A stretch of DNA of 64,000 nucleotides from Podospora pseudoanserina (GCF_035222485.1 NC_085920.1:1-64000); one strand, 5' to 3'. Shown: positions 46,629-59,000, numbered from the stretch's first letter. Made by a program: numbers and translations. The notes: generated from the letters alone by a model not told the origin.

Positions 46629-47113
46629 ATGGTATGTGGTTCTTATAGTGATGTTGTTATGTTGTGAAGCTGATAGAGTGACAGCCTCCACGTTCTGCCG
46701 CCGTCATTGACGACTCGCCTACTGCTCTTACAATCATACTCAAGCACGGCATTACCAGCGTCTTCCTCTTTGCGTCTCCATCATGGACCTTTGAGAAGCT
46801 CTCCGCAAATCTTCTTGAGGTCTTGCGTGACCGCTATCCAGAGGGCGTGCCCAAATCTACCGAGAAAGAATCCACCATTACGCCCATTCCAACTGAAGAC
46901 GCCCACGTCAGAGTCGTGTTTGGCACGCCCAGAGATGCCGACGACTACACCAGGGGGTTCAAGAAGTTTGACGTGAGCCCGGAGGATACTTTGGGCAAGA
47001 AGGGGTTGAAGAAGGTTAGCACTCTTGCGTTTGCGCTGCTGGAACCAGACCAGGATGAGGACGAGCCAGTCAAGTTTGAGGTCGCCTTTCCAATCAACGA
47101 TGTCGAGGCCTAA
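46629..47113 (+). CDS. Conserved hypothetical protein, start codon alone in exon 1
   Basis: Exons 46629-46631 (exactly ATG) and 46685-47113, with a 53-bp intron (GTATGT...GACAG), give 143 aa. Without the intron there is no in-frame ATG ahead of clearly coding sequence (SPTALTIILKHGITSVFLF, ANLLEVLRDRYPEG, HVRVVFGTPRDADDY). The protein is acidic, soluble and lacks signal or membrane segments. I do not recognise a named family; it looks like a small conserved cytosolic protein. It is divergent from the Tim17-type gene with 310 bp between start codons. Confidence 0.75.
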
Positions 47114-47410
47114 ACATTCCTGGCGTGCACGGAGGAGGGTGGTTCTAGGTCTAAAGGAGCATCATATGCGAGTTTGGCGTTCTCTTAGCTGGTGTTGGGG
47201 CTGCAATTGCATTGATATCATGGTGTTTGGTGTTTCTTAGCCCAGAGAGCAAATGACAGTAAACCATTATACCGTCGTTGGCACGGCTGTTGCCGAATGC
47301 TACAAAAAAGCCCTTTCATCTCAATGCTATGTGCAAAATAATACCGGATGGATCGCATCTGGGTTAGTCCACTTGTCGATGATGAAGATGAGCAAAATAG
47401 CAAAAGGTTG

Positions 47411-47502
47411 AGGTCGTGCCCGGGTTCGAACCGGGGTTACTGGAAGGTTTGAATGAGAAATGTCATCAAAATCCAGAGTGATAACCACTACACTACACAA
47501 CC
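47411..47502 (-). tRNA. tRNA-Gln (anticodon UUG), with intron
   Basis: The 92-nt minus-strand sequence folds as a full tRNA. Acceptor strands GGTTGTG and CACGACC pair (one G-T), with U at the discriminator. The D arm is GTGTAGTGGTTATCAC, the anticodon stem CTGGA/TCCAG carries loop TTTTGA, and the T arm is CCCGGTTCGAACCCGGG-like. An intron of about 20 nt follows the base after the anticodon, the standard position. The anticodon TTG reads CAA glutamine codons. A and B boxes are intact, so it is probably active. Confidence 0.93.
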
Positions 47503-47947
47503 TTGGATGATTTCGACTGTCAGACATTGGCATTATGATTGGCAGTCGTTCCTATTCAACACACGATATCCACGGCACCAGGAGCTCAGTGTGTCCTAGG
47601 TAATGTATCTTTGGATTTCTGTCATTTGATTGATGCCAAAAAATAATCGAGCCAAAGATCAAAATGACTTCAGGGTGCAGAGGGTCTCGGTGCTAAAATT
47701 AGCTGGTCTTGGCCCACTCTTCCAGGGGGTCCGGTCTGTTTCTCGCGGGCGTCACTGGCACCTAGCTCCGCTCTCGGCAGGCACGGCGTCCACCTCCTCT
47801 ACACGACAAACATTTATCAACCAACAACTGGAAACGAGGCACGAGCAAAAGGGCCACATTACCGTTGGTGTCGCAGTCTGCAACTATTCACAATGCCATC
47901 ATAGTTTTTCGTTGCGTGCGCAACAGTAGGATCAGTCACCGTTGAAG
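47503..47947. other. Intergenic region, nothing seen
   Basis: This 445-bp stretch lies between the tRNA 5' end and the ZIP gene start, which face away from each other. A 99-codon frame at 47,630-47,929 has no recognisable features. It should hold the ZIP promoter. Confidence 0.45.
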
Positions 47948-49395
47948 ATGGAGCCAAACTTGCTCGCACCACGAGCCAATGGTGCGTCTTCCTTTGGCCA
48001 ACTGCGGCGCATCACTGACAGGAAAGTAGAATGGTCACAGATTCCAACTTCTCTCCTCCTCGCCGAACTTTCCCGACGCGACGACGCCGATCACGATCAA
48101 CGACCAGCTTGCGGCTCCGGCAAAAACAGCCATGGCTACGACACGCCCCTTCACGTCTTTGCCCTGTTCCTGATTCTCACCATCAGCACCTTGGCCTGCG
48201 CCTTTCCGCTCTTTTCTCAACGAGTAACGAAGCCGGGGAAGCGCCAAAAGAATATTCTGTTTGTCTGTCAGCACTTTGGCACTGGCGTCTTGATGGCCAC
48301 AGCGTTTGTGCACTTGCTGCCCACTGCCTTTGTGTCCCTGACAGATCCTTGCCTGCCTCATGTTTTCAGCAAGGGGTACCGGCCACTGGCTGGGCTGATA
48401 GCCATGGTTGCGGCGTTTGTGGTCGTGGTGATTGAGTCGATCCTGTCGAGCCGAGGGGCCGGGCATAGTCACTCGCATTCCTGGGACGACGAGGACTCGG
48501 AGGAAGGGCACGAAGAGGCAAAACACACGCGCACGCACGGACATGCTGGACACTCGAGGACCCCGGATATCGCCATGGACGATCTGGAAGGGGCTGGAGA
48601 GCATCGGGGCTTGGTTTCCGGGGCCTCACCTCTTCCGGGAGGCACTCCTCTGATGCAGGCCAAATCGCGCCAGAGCAGGGATTCGTTCGAACGAGAAAGG
48701 GAGTCCCTGGAGCTGGAGCTCAGCTTGGATGAGCTCAATGGCAGCGGACAGGGTGGCTCGACACGGCTCCTGGCCACGTCGAAACCGTTGCCAGCTCTTC
48801 CCTCACATGCGCACAGCGGACACCATCACCAAGGCCCCCCAAATGCGGAGGAACAGCAACGCATGATGCTTCAGTGCGTTTTGTTGGAAGCCGGTATTCT
48901 GTTTCATAGCGTGTTCATCGGCATGGCCCTGTCTGTCGCCACAGGCCCATCTTTTGCCGTTTTCCTTCTGGCCATCTCCTTTCACCGTATGTGCGCCCTT
49001 TCCGCTCTGACAGACAGAAATCCTAACAATGAACAGAATCCTTCGAAGGTCTTGCGCTGGGAACACGCATTGCAGCCCTCCACTTTCCCAAATCCTCTCC
49101 CCATCCTTGGCTGATGGTTCTGGCATTTGGCCTGACCACGCCCATCGGCCAAGCCATCGGGCTGTTTGTCCACAGGTTCTACGACCCCATGAGCCAGACA
49201 GGCTTGCTCATGGTTGGTTTTATGAACGCCATATCTGCCGGTCTGTTGCTCTTTGCCGGGCTTGTCCAGCTGCTGGCAGAAGACTTTTTGAGCGAAAAGA
49301 GCTACAAGACACTGAGAGGACGGAAACGAGTGAATGCCTTTCTGGCAGTGGCCGGAGGCGCAAGCCTGATGAGCCTGGTGGGGGCATTTGCCTAA
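47948..49395 (+). CDS. ZIP-family zinc/iron transporter
   Basis: Exons 47948-48986 and 49037-49395, with a 50-bp intron, close in frame to 465 aa. About eight helices are present. Three lie ahead of a long cytosolic loop (about residues 175-300) rich in His (HSHSHSW, HTRTHGHAGH, SHAHSGHHHQG), the metal-sensing loop of ZIP proteins. The signature helices IV-V read LLEAGILFHSVFIGM and, across the intron, HQSFEGLALGTRIA; their His and Glu residues form the transport site. It would import Zn2+ (or Fe2+) into the cytosol from outside or from an organelle. It converges on the AA8 cytochrome gene with only 59 bp between stops. Confidence 0.94.
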
Positions 49396-49454
49396 TACCA
49401 ATCTTTGTTTTACCATATATATGCCTCTATACTAATGATATACTCCTGCACATA

Positions 49455-50208
49455 TCATGACCGCTTGTTCTGAACATATTGCGTAAACGTGGCCCTAGCG
49501 TTCTTGCCAAAGTCCAGCGCGTTGCTAAACATGCCTTGGTTGTTGTGCACAGGAAAGCTACCGGATGGGTTCGAAGGCTGGGGCACGGCGGTGCGGCTGA
49601 TGGCCCAGGCAAAGGTTGACGCACTGCCAGACTGTGTTTCGAGGCGCCCGCCGTTTTGCTGGCTGTTCCACCTGCTGCAGCCCGTGCAGACAACCTCGAC
49701 GGTCCAGTGCGTTGAGTTGCGTGCTGTCGACAGGGTACGCAGGGTGGCACCGCTGTAGAGGCCAGGGGTAGTGCGGCCGCTGTGGGAAACATCAGCTTTT
49801 GATCTCATCAACCTATTCCCAAGATACATACGCGCTCCACCTCGACGACACAGACACCTGACCCGAGTTTCCGTTCGGCCACGCAACCGTGAGCGGATTG
49901 TTGGTCATCCCGCCGCCCCAGGCAAAGCCAACCCATGTCTGGGCAACGGGGGAGATGATCTGGAGGATGGTGTCGTATGCCGCATTGTTGGTCGCGTCAG
50001 AGGGCAGGGCGATGCGGTAGGTGGGCGCGGTGGCCGAGGTGTAATACTGAAGAAAGCAGAGACTCGGCACGTTGCCGGAGACGGTGGAGCAGTATTTTGA
50101 GGTGACACCGTACACTTGCCGCGGTTCTATCTCGGACGAGGGAGTCACCGGGGAGGAAGCTGCCAGCAAAGGTGCGGCGAAGAACGCGACGAGTGATGGC
50201 AGATGCAT
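49455..50208 (-). CDS. Secreted stand-alone CDH-type cytochrome b (AA8)
   Basis: Exons 50208-49832 and 49779-49455, with a 52-bp intron, close in frame to 233 aa. After a signal peptide (about 1-18) comes the haem-binding domain seen at the N-terminus of cellobiose dehydrogenase. The axial ligands are expected at Met101 (WGGGMTNNPL) and His150 (NSTHWTVEVVCTGC), and two cysteine pairs can form the conserved disulfides. The flavin dehydrogenase domain of cellobiose dehydrogenase is absent and there is no carbohydrate-binding module. Such AA8 proteins are extracellular redox carriers or iron reductases that may feed electrons to lytic polysaccharide monooxygenases or Fenton chemistry. A TATA-like TTATATAGAG lies near 50,413. 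Confidence 0.88.
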
Positions 50209-50802
50209 GGTGAACGATTCGGGGCCAATTCAGGGGTAATTCCGTGCCAACATAGAACTCAAAAACAGAGGGAGAGGCTTGGGATTTTATCATCTTATTT
50301 TTGTCTACTATTCCCTCCTTCTCAAACTGGTCATACAGAGTCTCGCTGATCTGTCGTTCATGGTTGCTCTCCGGATAAAGTCCATATGAGGCATCACCCT
50401 TGCCATCCATGTGTTATATAGAGTATTTGCACTGATCAACTCCTCCAACTATCGTCGAGCGGCAAGTGATCGGCAGCAAATCAGAGATCCCGTTTCACAA
50501 ATCAAGTGATCCCGGCCGGTGGGCGAACAACAGCCTGAAGGACCTCTGCCACTTCACCACGTCGTGCCTCTGAGCTCATCCTCCGAGATGTAACCCCCCT
50601 GAAAGGCTTCTCTTTGATTTGAAATAATGTTTACTATGATCCAATCAATCAGCAGTGTTTGGAAACAGGCAGAAAACCTACAACGGAGACAACACCAAGC
50701 AGGAAGGTCGTCAAAGCGTGGACAATGAATCAAACATGCTCATTCATTCATCATTGAGTTCCTAATGAGTTTCTACCACTTGCAACAACATCCTGCCCGG
50801 GT
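50209..50802. other. Intergenic region, nothing seen
   Basis: This 594-bp stretch contains the promoter of the AA8 gene and the terminator of the sugar transporter. No gene supported. Confidence 0.5.
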
Positions 50803-52562
50803 CTAAATGATTTCTTTTTGCTGAACCTTGGTGTCCTTTTCGGATGTCTCTTGGACATCATCTCCATCCACCGACGCCTTCTCTGGGGCCTCGGTCACGC
50901 CAAACAGTTGGTCCATGGCCTCGAGAGAGACGCCCTTGGTTTCTGGGATGAAGAACCAGACAAACACAAACATGGAAAAGCAGAAGCTGCCAAAGATGAG
51001 GTATGTTCTAAATTTTCGGTTAGTAATCATTTGACTGGTCATATCAAGAGACGCCTACCCATAACCGTCACTTCCGACAGTCACCAACATGGTTGGTACA
51101 GCACGGGCAACAACAAAGTTGAAGAGCCATTGAGTGGCGGCAGCGTACGAGACGTTGAGAGACCGAAGACGAGCGGCGGGAATTTCGGATGCCAAAATCC
51201 AGCAAGCAGGTCCCCAACCGAATTGGAAGAATCTGTTGCTCTGTCAGTTCATACGAGACAACCGAGAGGATCAAGGTGAGTACGTACGCAGCAAACAAAA
51301 AGATGGACACGAGCGCAAAGTACCCGGCCGGGGGAACCTCCTCACCAGCCCTGGGCGGTGAAATGCGCACATACAAGCCAATGTAGAACATGGCAAGGCC
51401 TTGGGCGATACTAGTCCACAACAGCGAGCGCCTGCGTCCGAGGGAATCGGCCATGAAGAGCAGGAAGCAAATGCAGCTGACCACCTTGACAATACCATAG
51501 ATGCCAGTGCTGAAAAGCGAGGTAGAAGTGCCAGTCAGACCGAGGTTCTGGAAGATGGTTGGTGCGTAGGTGTTGATGGCGTTGGTGCCCGTCATTTGCT
51601 GGCAAATCATCAAGGTAATGCTGATAAGTACGCGCTTGCGGTTACCAGGGATTGTCCACATCTCCTTTTGCAACTTCCAGTAGGTGGCATCGCCAATGAG
51701 GCGCCGATCCTGCTCCAGCTGGTCGACGATTTCTTGAAACTCCTCTTGGACGTACGGGTGTGTGGGTGGCAGGTTGCGGATGTTGGACAAGATGCGCTTG
51801 CAGTCCTCCCATCTGTCCTGTCGTGCCAGCCAACGAGGCGACTCGTGGCAGAGAAGCATGCACCCACACAGGAGCGCAGCAGGTAGGGCCTGAATGGCGA
51901 GCGGAAAGATGTACATGATAGGGCCATCCGGGAAGTGAATCGAGACGGAATAGTTGATCCAAAAGGCAATCATGCCCCCCGTGACGATAAACAGCTGGTA
52001 TAGGCCGGTAAGGAGTCCACGAATGGCGCGGGGCGAGTTCTCGGACACATAGATCGGGTTCACGGCTGAAGCAGCTCCAACACCAACACCAGCCACGAAT
52101 CGACCGACGTACATGGCCGCCAGCTTCCCAGAGGCAGCAGCTTGCATGATGACACCGATGATAATAACCAGAGAGGTTGCGATGAGGCACCATTTGCGGC
52201 CGAATCGATCTGTGAGAGGCGAAGCGATGAGCGCACCGAGGAAGCAACCAGCTTGAAGGGTCGAGACGATGTTGGCGGCGAGATTGGCGGTAGCGACGGA
52301 ATTGCGGTCACCGAGGCCAAAGTCTCGAACGAAGGGGGGCAGGACGATAACACCGCCGATGACTGAAGAGTCCCAGCCAAAAGACATGGCACCAAAGCAG
52401 GCCTATACACAACATCGTGGTAAGTGTCTGATCAAGCCAGATAAACAAAAGTCTTACCGAACAAGCAAGCAGGTACACCCTCCATCCGTAGATCTCGGCA
52501 GGATCCGTGGCCATGGCCTCGTTCCGCACGATCTTGCGGAGGATCTTTTGTGAAAGACCCAT
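50803..52562 (-). CDS. Sugar/quinate-type MFS transporter
   Basis: Exons 52562-52458, 52402-51288, 51232-51059 and 51007-50803, with introns of 55, 55 and 51 bp, close in frame to 532 aa. Twelve helices with sugar-porter signatures are present: DRFGRKW after helix 2, [12 protein letters not shown] after helix 6, [17 protein letters not shown] in helix 7, DSLGRRRSL, and [15 protein letters not shown] after helix 12. The GWDSSVIGG start of helix 1 also fits. It imports a sugar or a quinate-like acid with protons across the plasma membrane; the substrate is not readable. The same-strand AA8 gene lies 594 bp downstream. Confidence 0.94.
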
Positions 52563-54117
52563 GGTGGGCAGCGATCTGACGGTGATCCTCGTGATTTGAA
52601 TGAGATGCAATCAAGCCTGGAGTTGAGAGCTCAGCTCCTGGCGTTTGCTGCTAACAAGCAAAAGGAAAACAGCACCGCGAGGACCAGATTGCAACAAGAG
52701 ACTGGAACACGACGGGATGCTCCATCCCGGGCCTTTTTGTAGTTGCACCGCAGCCATCTAGGATCTGGACGGGTGAACGGGTCTGTCTCTGGCTTGTTTC
52801 TCGCCTGATTGGCGAATGTGTTGGCTCCCATGCCTGCTGCCACCGTCTGGGGATGCGGAGAAGCAGCCTCTCAAGGAGATCATGGGGCGACTGTGCACTC
52901 GGGATACAGAAAAAGTCTTGCAGCGAATGGTGTGTGAGAGCAGGGGGGCTAGAGCAGGCGAGAGATGGACGCATGTCGTTGGATGGGCATCTGTAGAGGC
53001 TGGTCTGCCATGCTTTCGCTACCTTGCACTGGCACGGTAAAGCCCCAAGGTTGTCCTTTTTTCCACCAAGAAGAGGAGGTTGAGGTTGCGGCCAGAGTGG
53101 GTGCTGCTACAAAAAGCCGAGTACATATAAACAACGGTTTTCTTGTCCCGTTGCCAAGACGGCAACTTTGAGCGCCAGAGATCTCTTGAGTCTTGGCCAC
53201 GGACGCGATATTGAAGGGGAGATATCTGATGGCTTGAGAGAGAGAATGCGTTGTGAGCATGGAATTTGACGTTGAGATGCTGAGGTCTATGAATTCCGAG
53301 ACGATCTTTGAAGGAGACATTAACTGAGGGTCTCATCATGCCAATCGGGAAAGGTGAAGATAAGGTATGGTCGCTTCCAGTGCCGCTCGGTATTAGCCTA
53401 TTCGTAGTATGGCAGTTGGAGTAGTTCAAGGGTCGGGATGTTCTCGGTGGTGTGCGACCGACTTGGCTCTCTTGGCTGAGTCTGACAGGGGGTGATGCGG
53501 GATGCGGGGAACCTGGACCAGCTCTTGTTATCGTTGGGGGAAGGGGCGATTAAGGTCAGGTACGACCTGCTCTTGCTCCAAGGCCCTTATTTCCACCAGA
53601 GGGAAAAGGAGCTTCACAACCTGCGGAAGGAAAGAGCATTCCCTTTCATGCGCTATGGAAAAATACTCGTCTTCTCTTAACAAAATATCCAAAACCCGAC
53701 AAGTCGACGACAGGTCTAACATTCAGCATCCAGACCTTCTCCAGTTACCCAGAGTTGCACATCAAGCGGTTCGAGACGAGGGGTCCAATTTAGCCAGACC
53801 TCCAGAGGGTGACAATCAAGACCAGCTCACACATGGCATCTTTGCCCGATGCTGCTCGTCCCACAACGCCGGGCCAGGGTGTTGCTCAGTGCTCACTCAC
53901 TCTGGCTGCCATCCTTAGTGACTTCATCCAGGAATTTCTCCACGAATGAGAAAAGACCATCCACTTCGGACCAGGCCAGTCAGCAACGCGCCTACTATAG
54001 CTGATCATCTGACAGAGGAGGCATGGAAGATACAGCCAGTAGCTGTTTACTGCCCGTTGAATTCATGCTGATCGCTTCACCGAATTCCATGTACCCGGTC
54101 TGACACCCATCACGAGA
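52563..54117. other. Divergent intergenic region, no gene seen
   Basis: This 1.55-kb region lies between the sugar transporter (minus) and the BNR protein (plus). Several frames of 60-138 codons on both strands lack domains. It must contain both promoters. Confidence 0.45.
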
Positions 54118-55611
54118 ATGCTTTCACGTCCCACCTACACGGTGCTGGGTTCAGATCCCACCAACCGCAAATGCAGAATCAATTGTTATGCCTTTCAGCA
54201 GGATGCCATCGTCACGTTTCAAGGCTGGCAGTATGCTGCTTTTTGCAGCCCCCTTCCAGATGTCGCCGAACCGCTTTATGTGCACCTCGCCAGGAGGCGG
54301 CTCCTAGAACCCCCACACGATAATCCGGGAGGCTGGGAGGTGCTGGCATTGACAGACTACCCCCAGACAGTTGATGACGGCCACAATACCGTTCAGCTAG
54401 GCATCTCTCCTGGTGACGGCACAATTCATCTATCATATGATCATCATTGTGATGTGTATGCCAAAGTGGTCCATGTGGTGAATAGTAGGTACATTCGTTG
54501 ACACCGATCTAGGCTTCGCTATCGTTACTCGTGTCGAGATCTTGCCTTGAAGCCCACCGAGTTCGCCTGGATAAGCTCCCACTTTACAACAACGCTCGAC
54601 TACCTTCCCGGGCTCCCTGCGTCTCACAAACCCTTCCATTACGTCACCTACCCCCGGTTCTGTGCGGCCGATTCTGATCTTCTTTTTACGCTCAGAGACG
54701 GCAAAGCAGGTCTGGGAAACGACCATCTTTATGTCTATTCTTCTTCCTCTGGCCGTTGCTCCTACCTTGGCCAGCATCTCACTGGGATTCAAAGCAATCC
54801 GTATATCCACGGCCTGAGCTACCGCTCGGGCAGACTGCATTTGACATGGGTCTACCGTGGTTTTGTCCACTATGACGGATGGGATGATCTCGCAGACGCC
54901 AAGCACAAGCAGCAGGCTGGGCCCAACGGAGCGGAGAACAATCATGATTTATGTTATGCTTACAGCGACGGCCTCGGAAAAACATGGAAGAATGGCCAGG
55001 GCAAAGAGATTGCGTCAAGAGACCTGGGGATTAGCACTATCGATAACAACAGCGAGGGGATCGTTGTTTTTCGCATCCCTAAAAGATCAGGTCTCACGAA
55101 TCAGGAATCTCAAGTCGTTGATCTGGACGGCGGTGTCCATGTTTTGAACAGGAGTTCCTTGCCAGTTGGATCGAACAACAGGAGCGGCGTGGAAGCCGTC
55201 CACTGGAGACATTATTACAAGGCGCCGGGTGATGATGGTGCGTCTGGTTTCCTTTGGCGTTGCTATCAAAGCTAACATGAATATCCAGGAATTTGGTCTG
55301 AATTTCTGCTCCGACCAGTATATGGCAGCACCAGGGGAAGACTGGCTGTTTCGAAAACCGGGGATGTAATCATCATTCTTCCCGATGCAGAAAATGGACG
55401 TGTGTATATTGAAAGGGCAACCAAAAGCAGTGGGTATACTGCTCATGAAGAGGTTTGGTCTGGAGAAGGGCTCAGGGGTGAACCACTGGTTGACCTGCCA
55501 CGGTTGGAGAACGATAACGTGTTGTCGTTGATGGTCTTGGCTGATACCAAATCATCAAATGACATAGATCCAGGAACGAGGAATGTTGTGGTATTGGACT
55601 TTGAATTGTAG
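54118..55611 (+). CDS. BNR-repeat family protein (sialidase-like propeller)
   Basis: Exons 54118-54455, 54513-55237 and 55289-55611, with introns of 57 and 51 bp, close in frame to 461 aa. The protein matches the BNR_4-type family: NTVQLGISPGDGTIHLSYDHH, HYVTYPRFCAADSDLLFTLRDG, an Asp-box-like YAYSDGLGKTW, and GGVHVLNR. These form blades of a beta-propeller. No signal peptide is evident at the N-terminus, so it may be cytosolic or use another route. Family members in fungi are usually called putative neuraminidases or rhamnosidase-like proteins, but the activity is unproven. The first splice junction reads HHCDVLRYRYS and fits the family well. Confidence 0.85.
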
Positions 55612-55770
55612 TCATACACCGTTGCCTGTATGCTATGTACGCGAACTGAATATTCCCTTCCTTTCGTGTGCTCCCATTTCCACTCCGGATATCTTCCCAA
55701 ACTATATAAAAAAAAAGGTATCATGACTCGTATCATCATCAGAAAACAAATTGAAAGGAAAATAAGTCAT

Positions 55771-57584
55771 TTAAACAAATCCAGTCAAGGTCTCCAAGCT
55801 TGAAAAATCCGCTCTCCCGTTTCGCCCATGTCCCCTCAACTTGGCATAGACGTTGATTCTCCCGTATTCCGGACCGGTATCGACCGTCCTAACAATCCAC
55901 ATTGTCCTCCTCTTCTTGACTCCTCTTGTTTGTTCAAAGCCTGTTTCTTGGTCAACATTTCTCTTTTCTCTCGGGACAAAAAGCAGCATCTTCTTACTTG
56001 GAGTTTTGTAACATGGCTCGGTGTTTGTTCTCAAGGGAAATCCCATTTGATTCCCTAGTTCCTTTGAATAATGTACAGGATGGGACTGTCGATCATAGCT
56101 CTCTGGCTCGGCAGATGGCATGTCCATCTCCAGATAAGATGTCGGGTTCTGATCCCAGCTGTACAAGCTTTCGCTCTGGAATTGTGAGATTTCAGAGTCA
56201 AAAGGCACAGCAACCAGGGGCGGTGGGGGTTCAAAAGGTCGTTCCGCTCTCGGTGTTGACTCGTCCCAATACACGGGGTTCGAATCCGCCATCTTTCCTC
56301 TGCTGCTGCGCTCGATTCCCTGCATCTCCTCGCTTGGTGGCGTTAAGATTCCGTGGCCCCAAACATACCCTTTGGCCTGGGACCCATCCGTTTCCCCGAG
56401 CAAAGTTGGTGTGATCCTCCCCCACCCTTTACCGGCCCATTCAATCACTCTTCTCTCCATTTCCGCGTCCATCTTGATGCCGAGCAAACCGCCGAGATAG
56501 ATCAGGTGATGGGCCAGCATCTGACACAAGTGATCCCGCATCGCCAGCCAAAGTGTCGGGCTCTGCTGAAACTCCCAATCTTCCACCTGCATGCCAGCCT
56601 CGGATTGTCGCTCCATCTCTTGCCCCATGCTCTTGCTCGAGTAACCAACCCCCAACACAGCTCCCAGCACGATCAGGAACAGAACCTGGCAGCTTTCTCT
56701 CGACAGCTTCCCCAAGTACTGTGGTGTCAGTAGCTTATCCAACGCCAACAGCATTCTCGACCCCGACATCCTCCCTGCTGTCCAAGCCTCCTGTTGTGTG
56801 ACCATGCCCGCCAACTTGGACTCAAAGTTGGAATACCGCATCGAAGCAGTCATCAGAAACCTCCGGAAATCATGCGTCAACTCCTCCATCTCCTTTTCCT
56901 TTTTTGACCCGTCCTCCGAGGCGAACGACAACCCTAGCAGATTCGCACACATGCCGGCCACCATACTTCCTCCTTGAAGTTCTGGCACCGTATATGCTTC
57001 ATCCAGCAACCACCTCGTAATCTTTTGGTTGAAAGACGGCTCGTCGAGACTGGCAAACTTGGCCGGCTGTGCAATCCTCCCGAGCAAAGCGCCCATCTTG
57101 AGCATCAGGGTTTCTGTCCTCATCTTCTGTGGTCCCGACTGAACCTGAAAAATGTCAACGTCGACAAACCTCGTCCGGATGCAGTAGCTCCAGCTGAGGA
57201 CTTTTCTCTCTGTCCCCTTGAGGGCCGAGGTGAGGCAGGCTTGGCAGGGATTCTCAAGCGAGCACTTTTGTAAGCATGTTAGTCACCATGAGTGAATGAT
57301 TGAGATCTCCAGACACAAACCTCAATCTTGAGCATCCTACACCGCAAGCAAGCACCCTGTCTTCTCACGCCCAGTACCTTTTCCTTGGCTTGGTCGGTTA
57401 ATCTCGCCCTTTTTGGTTTCCCTCCCGACGGCGGTGTGCCCTGCAGCGGGTGTTGTAGTCGAAAGCAGTGTATGTGTCGTGCAAAAGTCGGGATGGTGTT
57501 TGATCGTTCGACCTGACGTTGTTGAAAAGAAACCCGGACGAGTTGCTGTTCAGCCGCATTCTCTTGATCTGGCGGGTTGTTCAT
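55771..57584 (-). CDS. Zn2Cys6 transcription factor, 585 aa
   Basis: Exons 57584-57321 and 57264-55771, with a 56-bp intron inside the zinc cluster, close in frame. The cluster is C79, C82, C89, C95, C98, C116, preceded by basic residues (KPKRARLTDQAKEKV). The last loop (17 residues) is longer than usual. Downstream is a helical region without a clear named domain (HDFRRFLMTASMRYSNFESK, QVLFLIVLGAVLGVGY), then a disordered Pro-rich C-terminus with a basic patch (GVKKRRTMWIV). It is a nuclear regulator; targets are unknown. A run of 13 C (coding strand) lies 24-36 bases before the chosen ATG. The frame is also open upstream to 57689; the ATG at 57584 avoids a stretch translated from that low-complexity leader. 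Confidence 0.82.
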
Positions 57585-59000
57585 TGGTATATGTAAATAA
57601 AGGAGGCGGGGGGGGGGGGGCGCTAGAACCGGCAGGGTGGGTAGGTTGGTGATGGTGGTGGCGAAGCTAGCTCCTAGCATGTAATACAATGGTTCCTAGC
57701 AACTTTCCAACCCCAGCTGAGACTGCTAGACATTTCCCAGGCTGGCCCCAGCTCCTAGGTGGATGGGCGCAAAACGGATCGATAATCTCACACACTAGAG
57801 ACTGGGTAAACGGAGAAACAAAGACATGAGACAATTTTCCTGCTCTCGGGCAACTGAGCCTGAACTTGCAGGTCCTCCTGAGCCGGAATTTCCATGGCGA
57901 CCTGAATACTTTATGACTAGTACCACACTAGCAGTGGTGCAGGTGGCCCAAACCTGTTCGAGGCTGGCTGACTGTTACACGGGTTCTCGTCGAAATTCCC
58001 CCAAGCCCGCGAAATAAGCATCACCGAGCTCCCCGGATCGAGCCTAGTGCTGCTGGTGCCAGCAGGCGCACCGCATGGTTGAGGCGCTTGGCGGAGCTGC
58101 ATGGTTCGAGACCCCTGTTTCGCTGGCAGCGTTTGCAACAGCGCAAGATGGCCATCATGAGACGCCGTCACGACTCACCACCCACAGCCCAGCTGGGCAG
58201 CGATTGTCGATGGAGTCTTTCCAAGAAATCTTCTGGAATTTCCCTTCATCTGATAGTGGAGATGGGGGGAGATGGGCGTGGACCCTGATCGTCATTGCGA
58301 TCCAAATTCCCTCAGATCATCTCCACATGCAACCCTAACCCCGTAGTTGGCGGTGGTCGTCCGCTCTCCTTGCCGAATTTGAGGTCAGACACTGATGAAG
58401 GCATGGCGAGAAAAGGATGTCCAGATTGGGTAAAAATCACAGCTTACCGAGAAATCATGCGGCTCCAGGCGCGTCTGTTGGCGGTGTGTGTGGCTGCTTG
58501 CTGTCACTCGCTTTCTTTTTGCGGGCAGTAGGGATGGCACTCCCACGGGCAGCCAATCGGAGAAATACCAGGATCTCGTCCAAGCTGAAAAGCCGTTTGA
58601 GAAAACACCAGGCCAGCTGAAAACCCCTGCTTTGGCCAACAAGATCGGATTCCAGGCGCCACCACCATCATTTCCTTCTCAAAATTGTTGGCATCCGCTC
58701 CTTTCGTGTTGGCTTGGTTTTTGAGGATCCGTCCGGAGATGCGCCTGCCGTGACACAACTGCACCTGCGACTGCACCTGCGACTTTATTTTTATTCCCAC
58801 CTTTTGAAGCCGCCTTCTCGGGTGCTCGTGATCCTTCCTATATTGCAAGAGGCTAGCGCACCTATCTGCATGTCATCGCACGGTCCCGCTTGGCAACACA
58901 TCCACCCAGCATCCACTTTGCACATCAGATCATCGTTATGGATTGTTTTCTTGATACATGGAATGTTGGTGCCAAAATCCTCAAGTTCTTCCTTTCGACA
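57585..59000. other. Intergenic region, G-run but no gene
   Basis: A run of 13 G lies at 57,608-57,620 (plus strand). Otherwise no gene, RNA or repeat is supported; frames up to 212 codons overlap the protease gene antisense. It holds the upstream region of the Zn2Cys6 gene and the protease terminator. Confidence 0.45.

Noticed and set aside
56260-56295. GGGTTCGAATCC string as a tRNA T-arm
   Set aside because: Only the T-loop words match; no acceptor or anticodon stems, and it lies inside the Zn2Cys6 coding exon.
57608-57620. G13 run as a G-quadruplex
   Set aside because: A single run without neighbouring G-tracts of the needed spacing; at most an inter-strand or length-variable structure.
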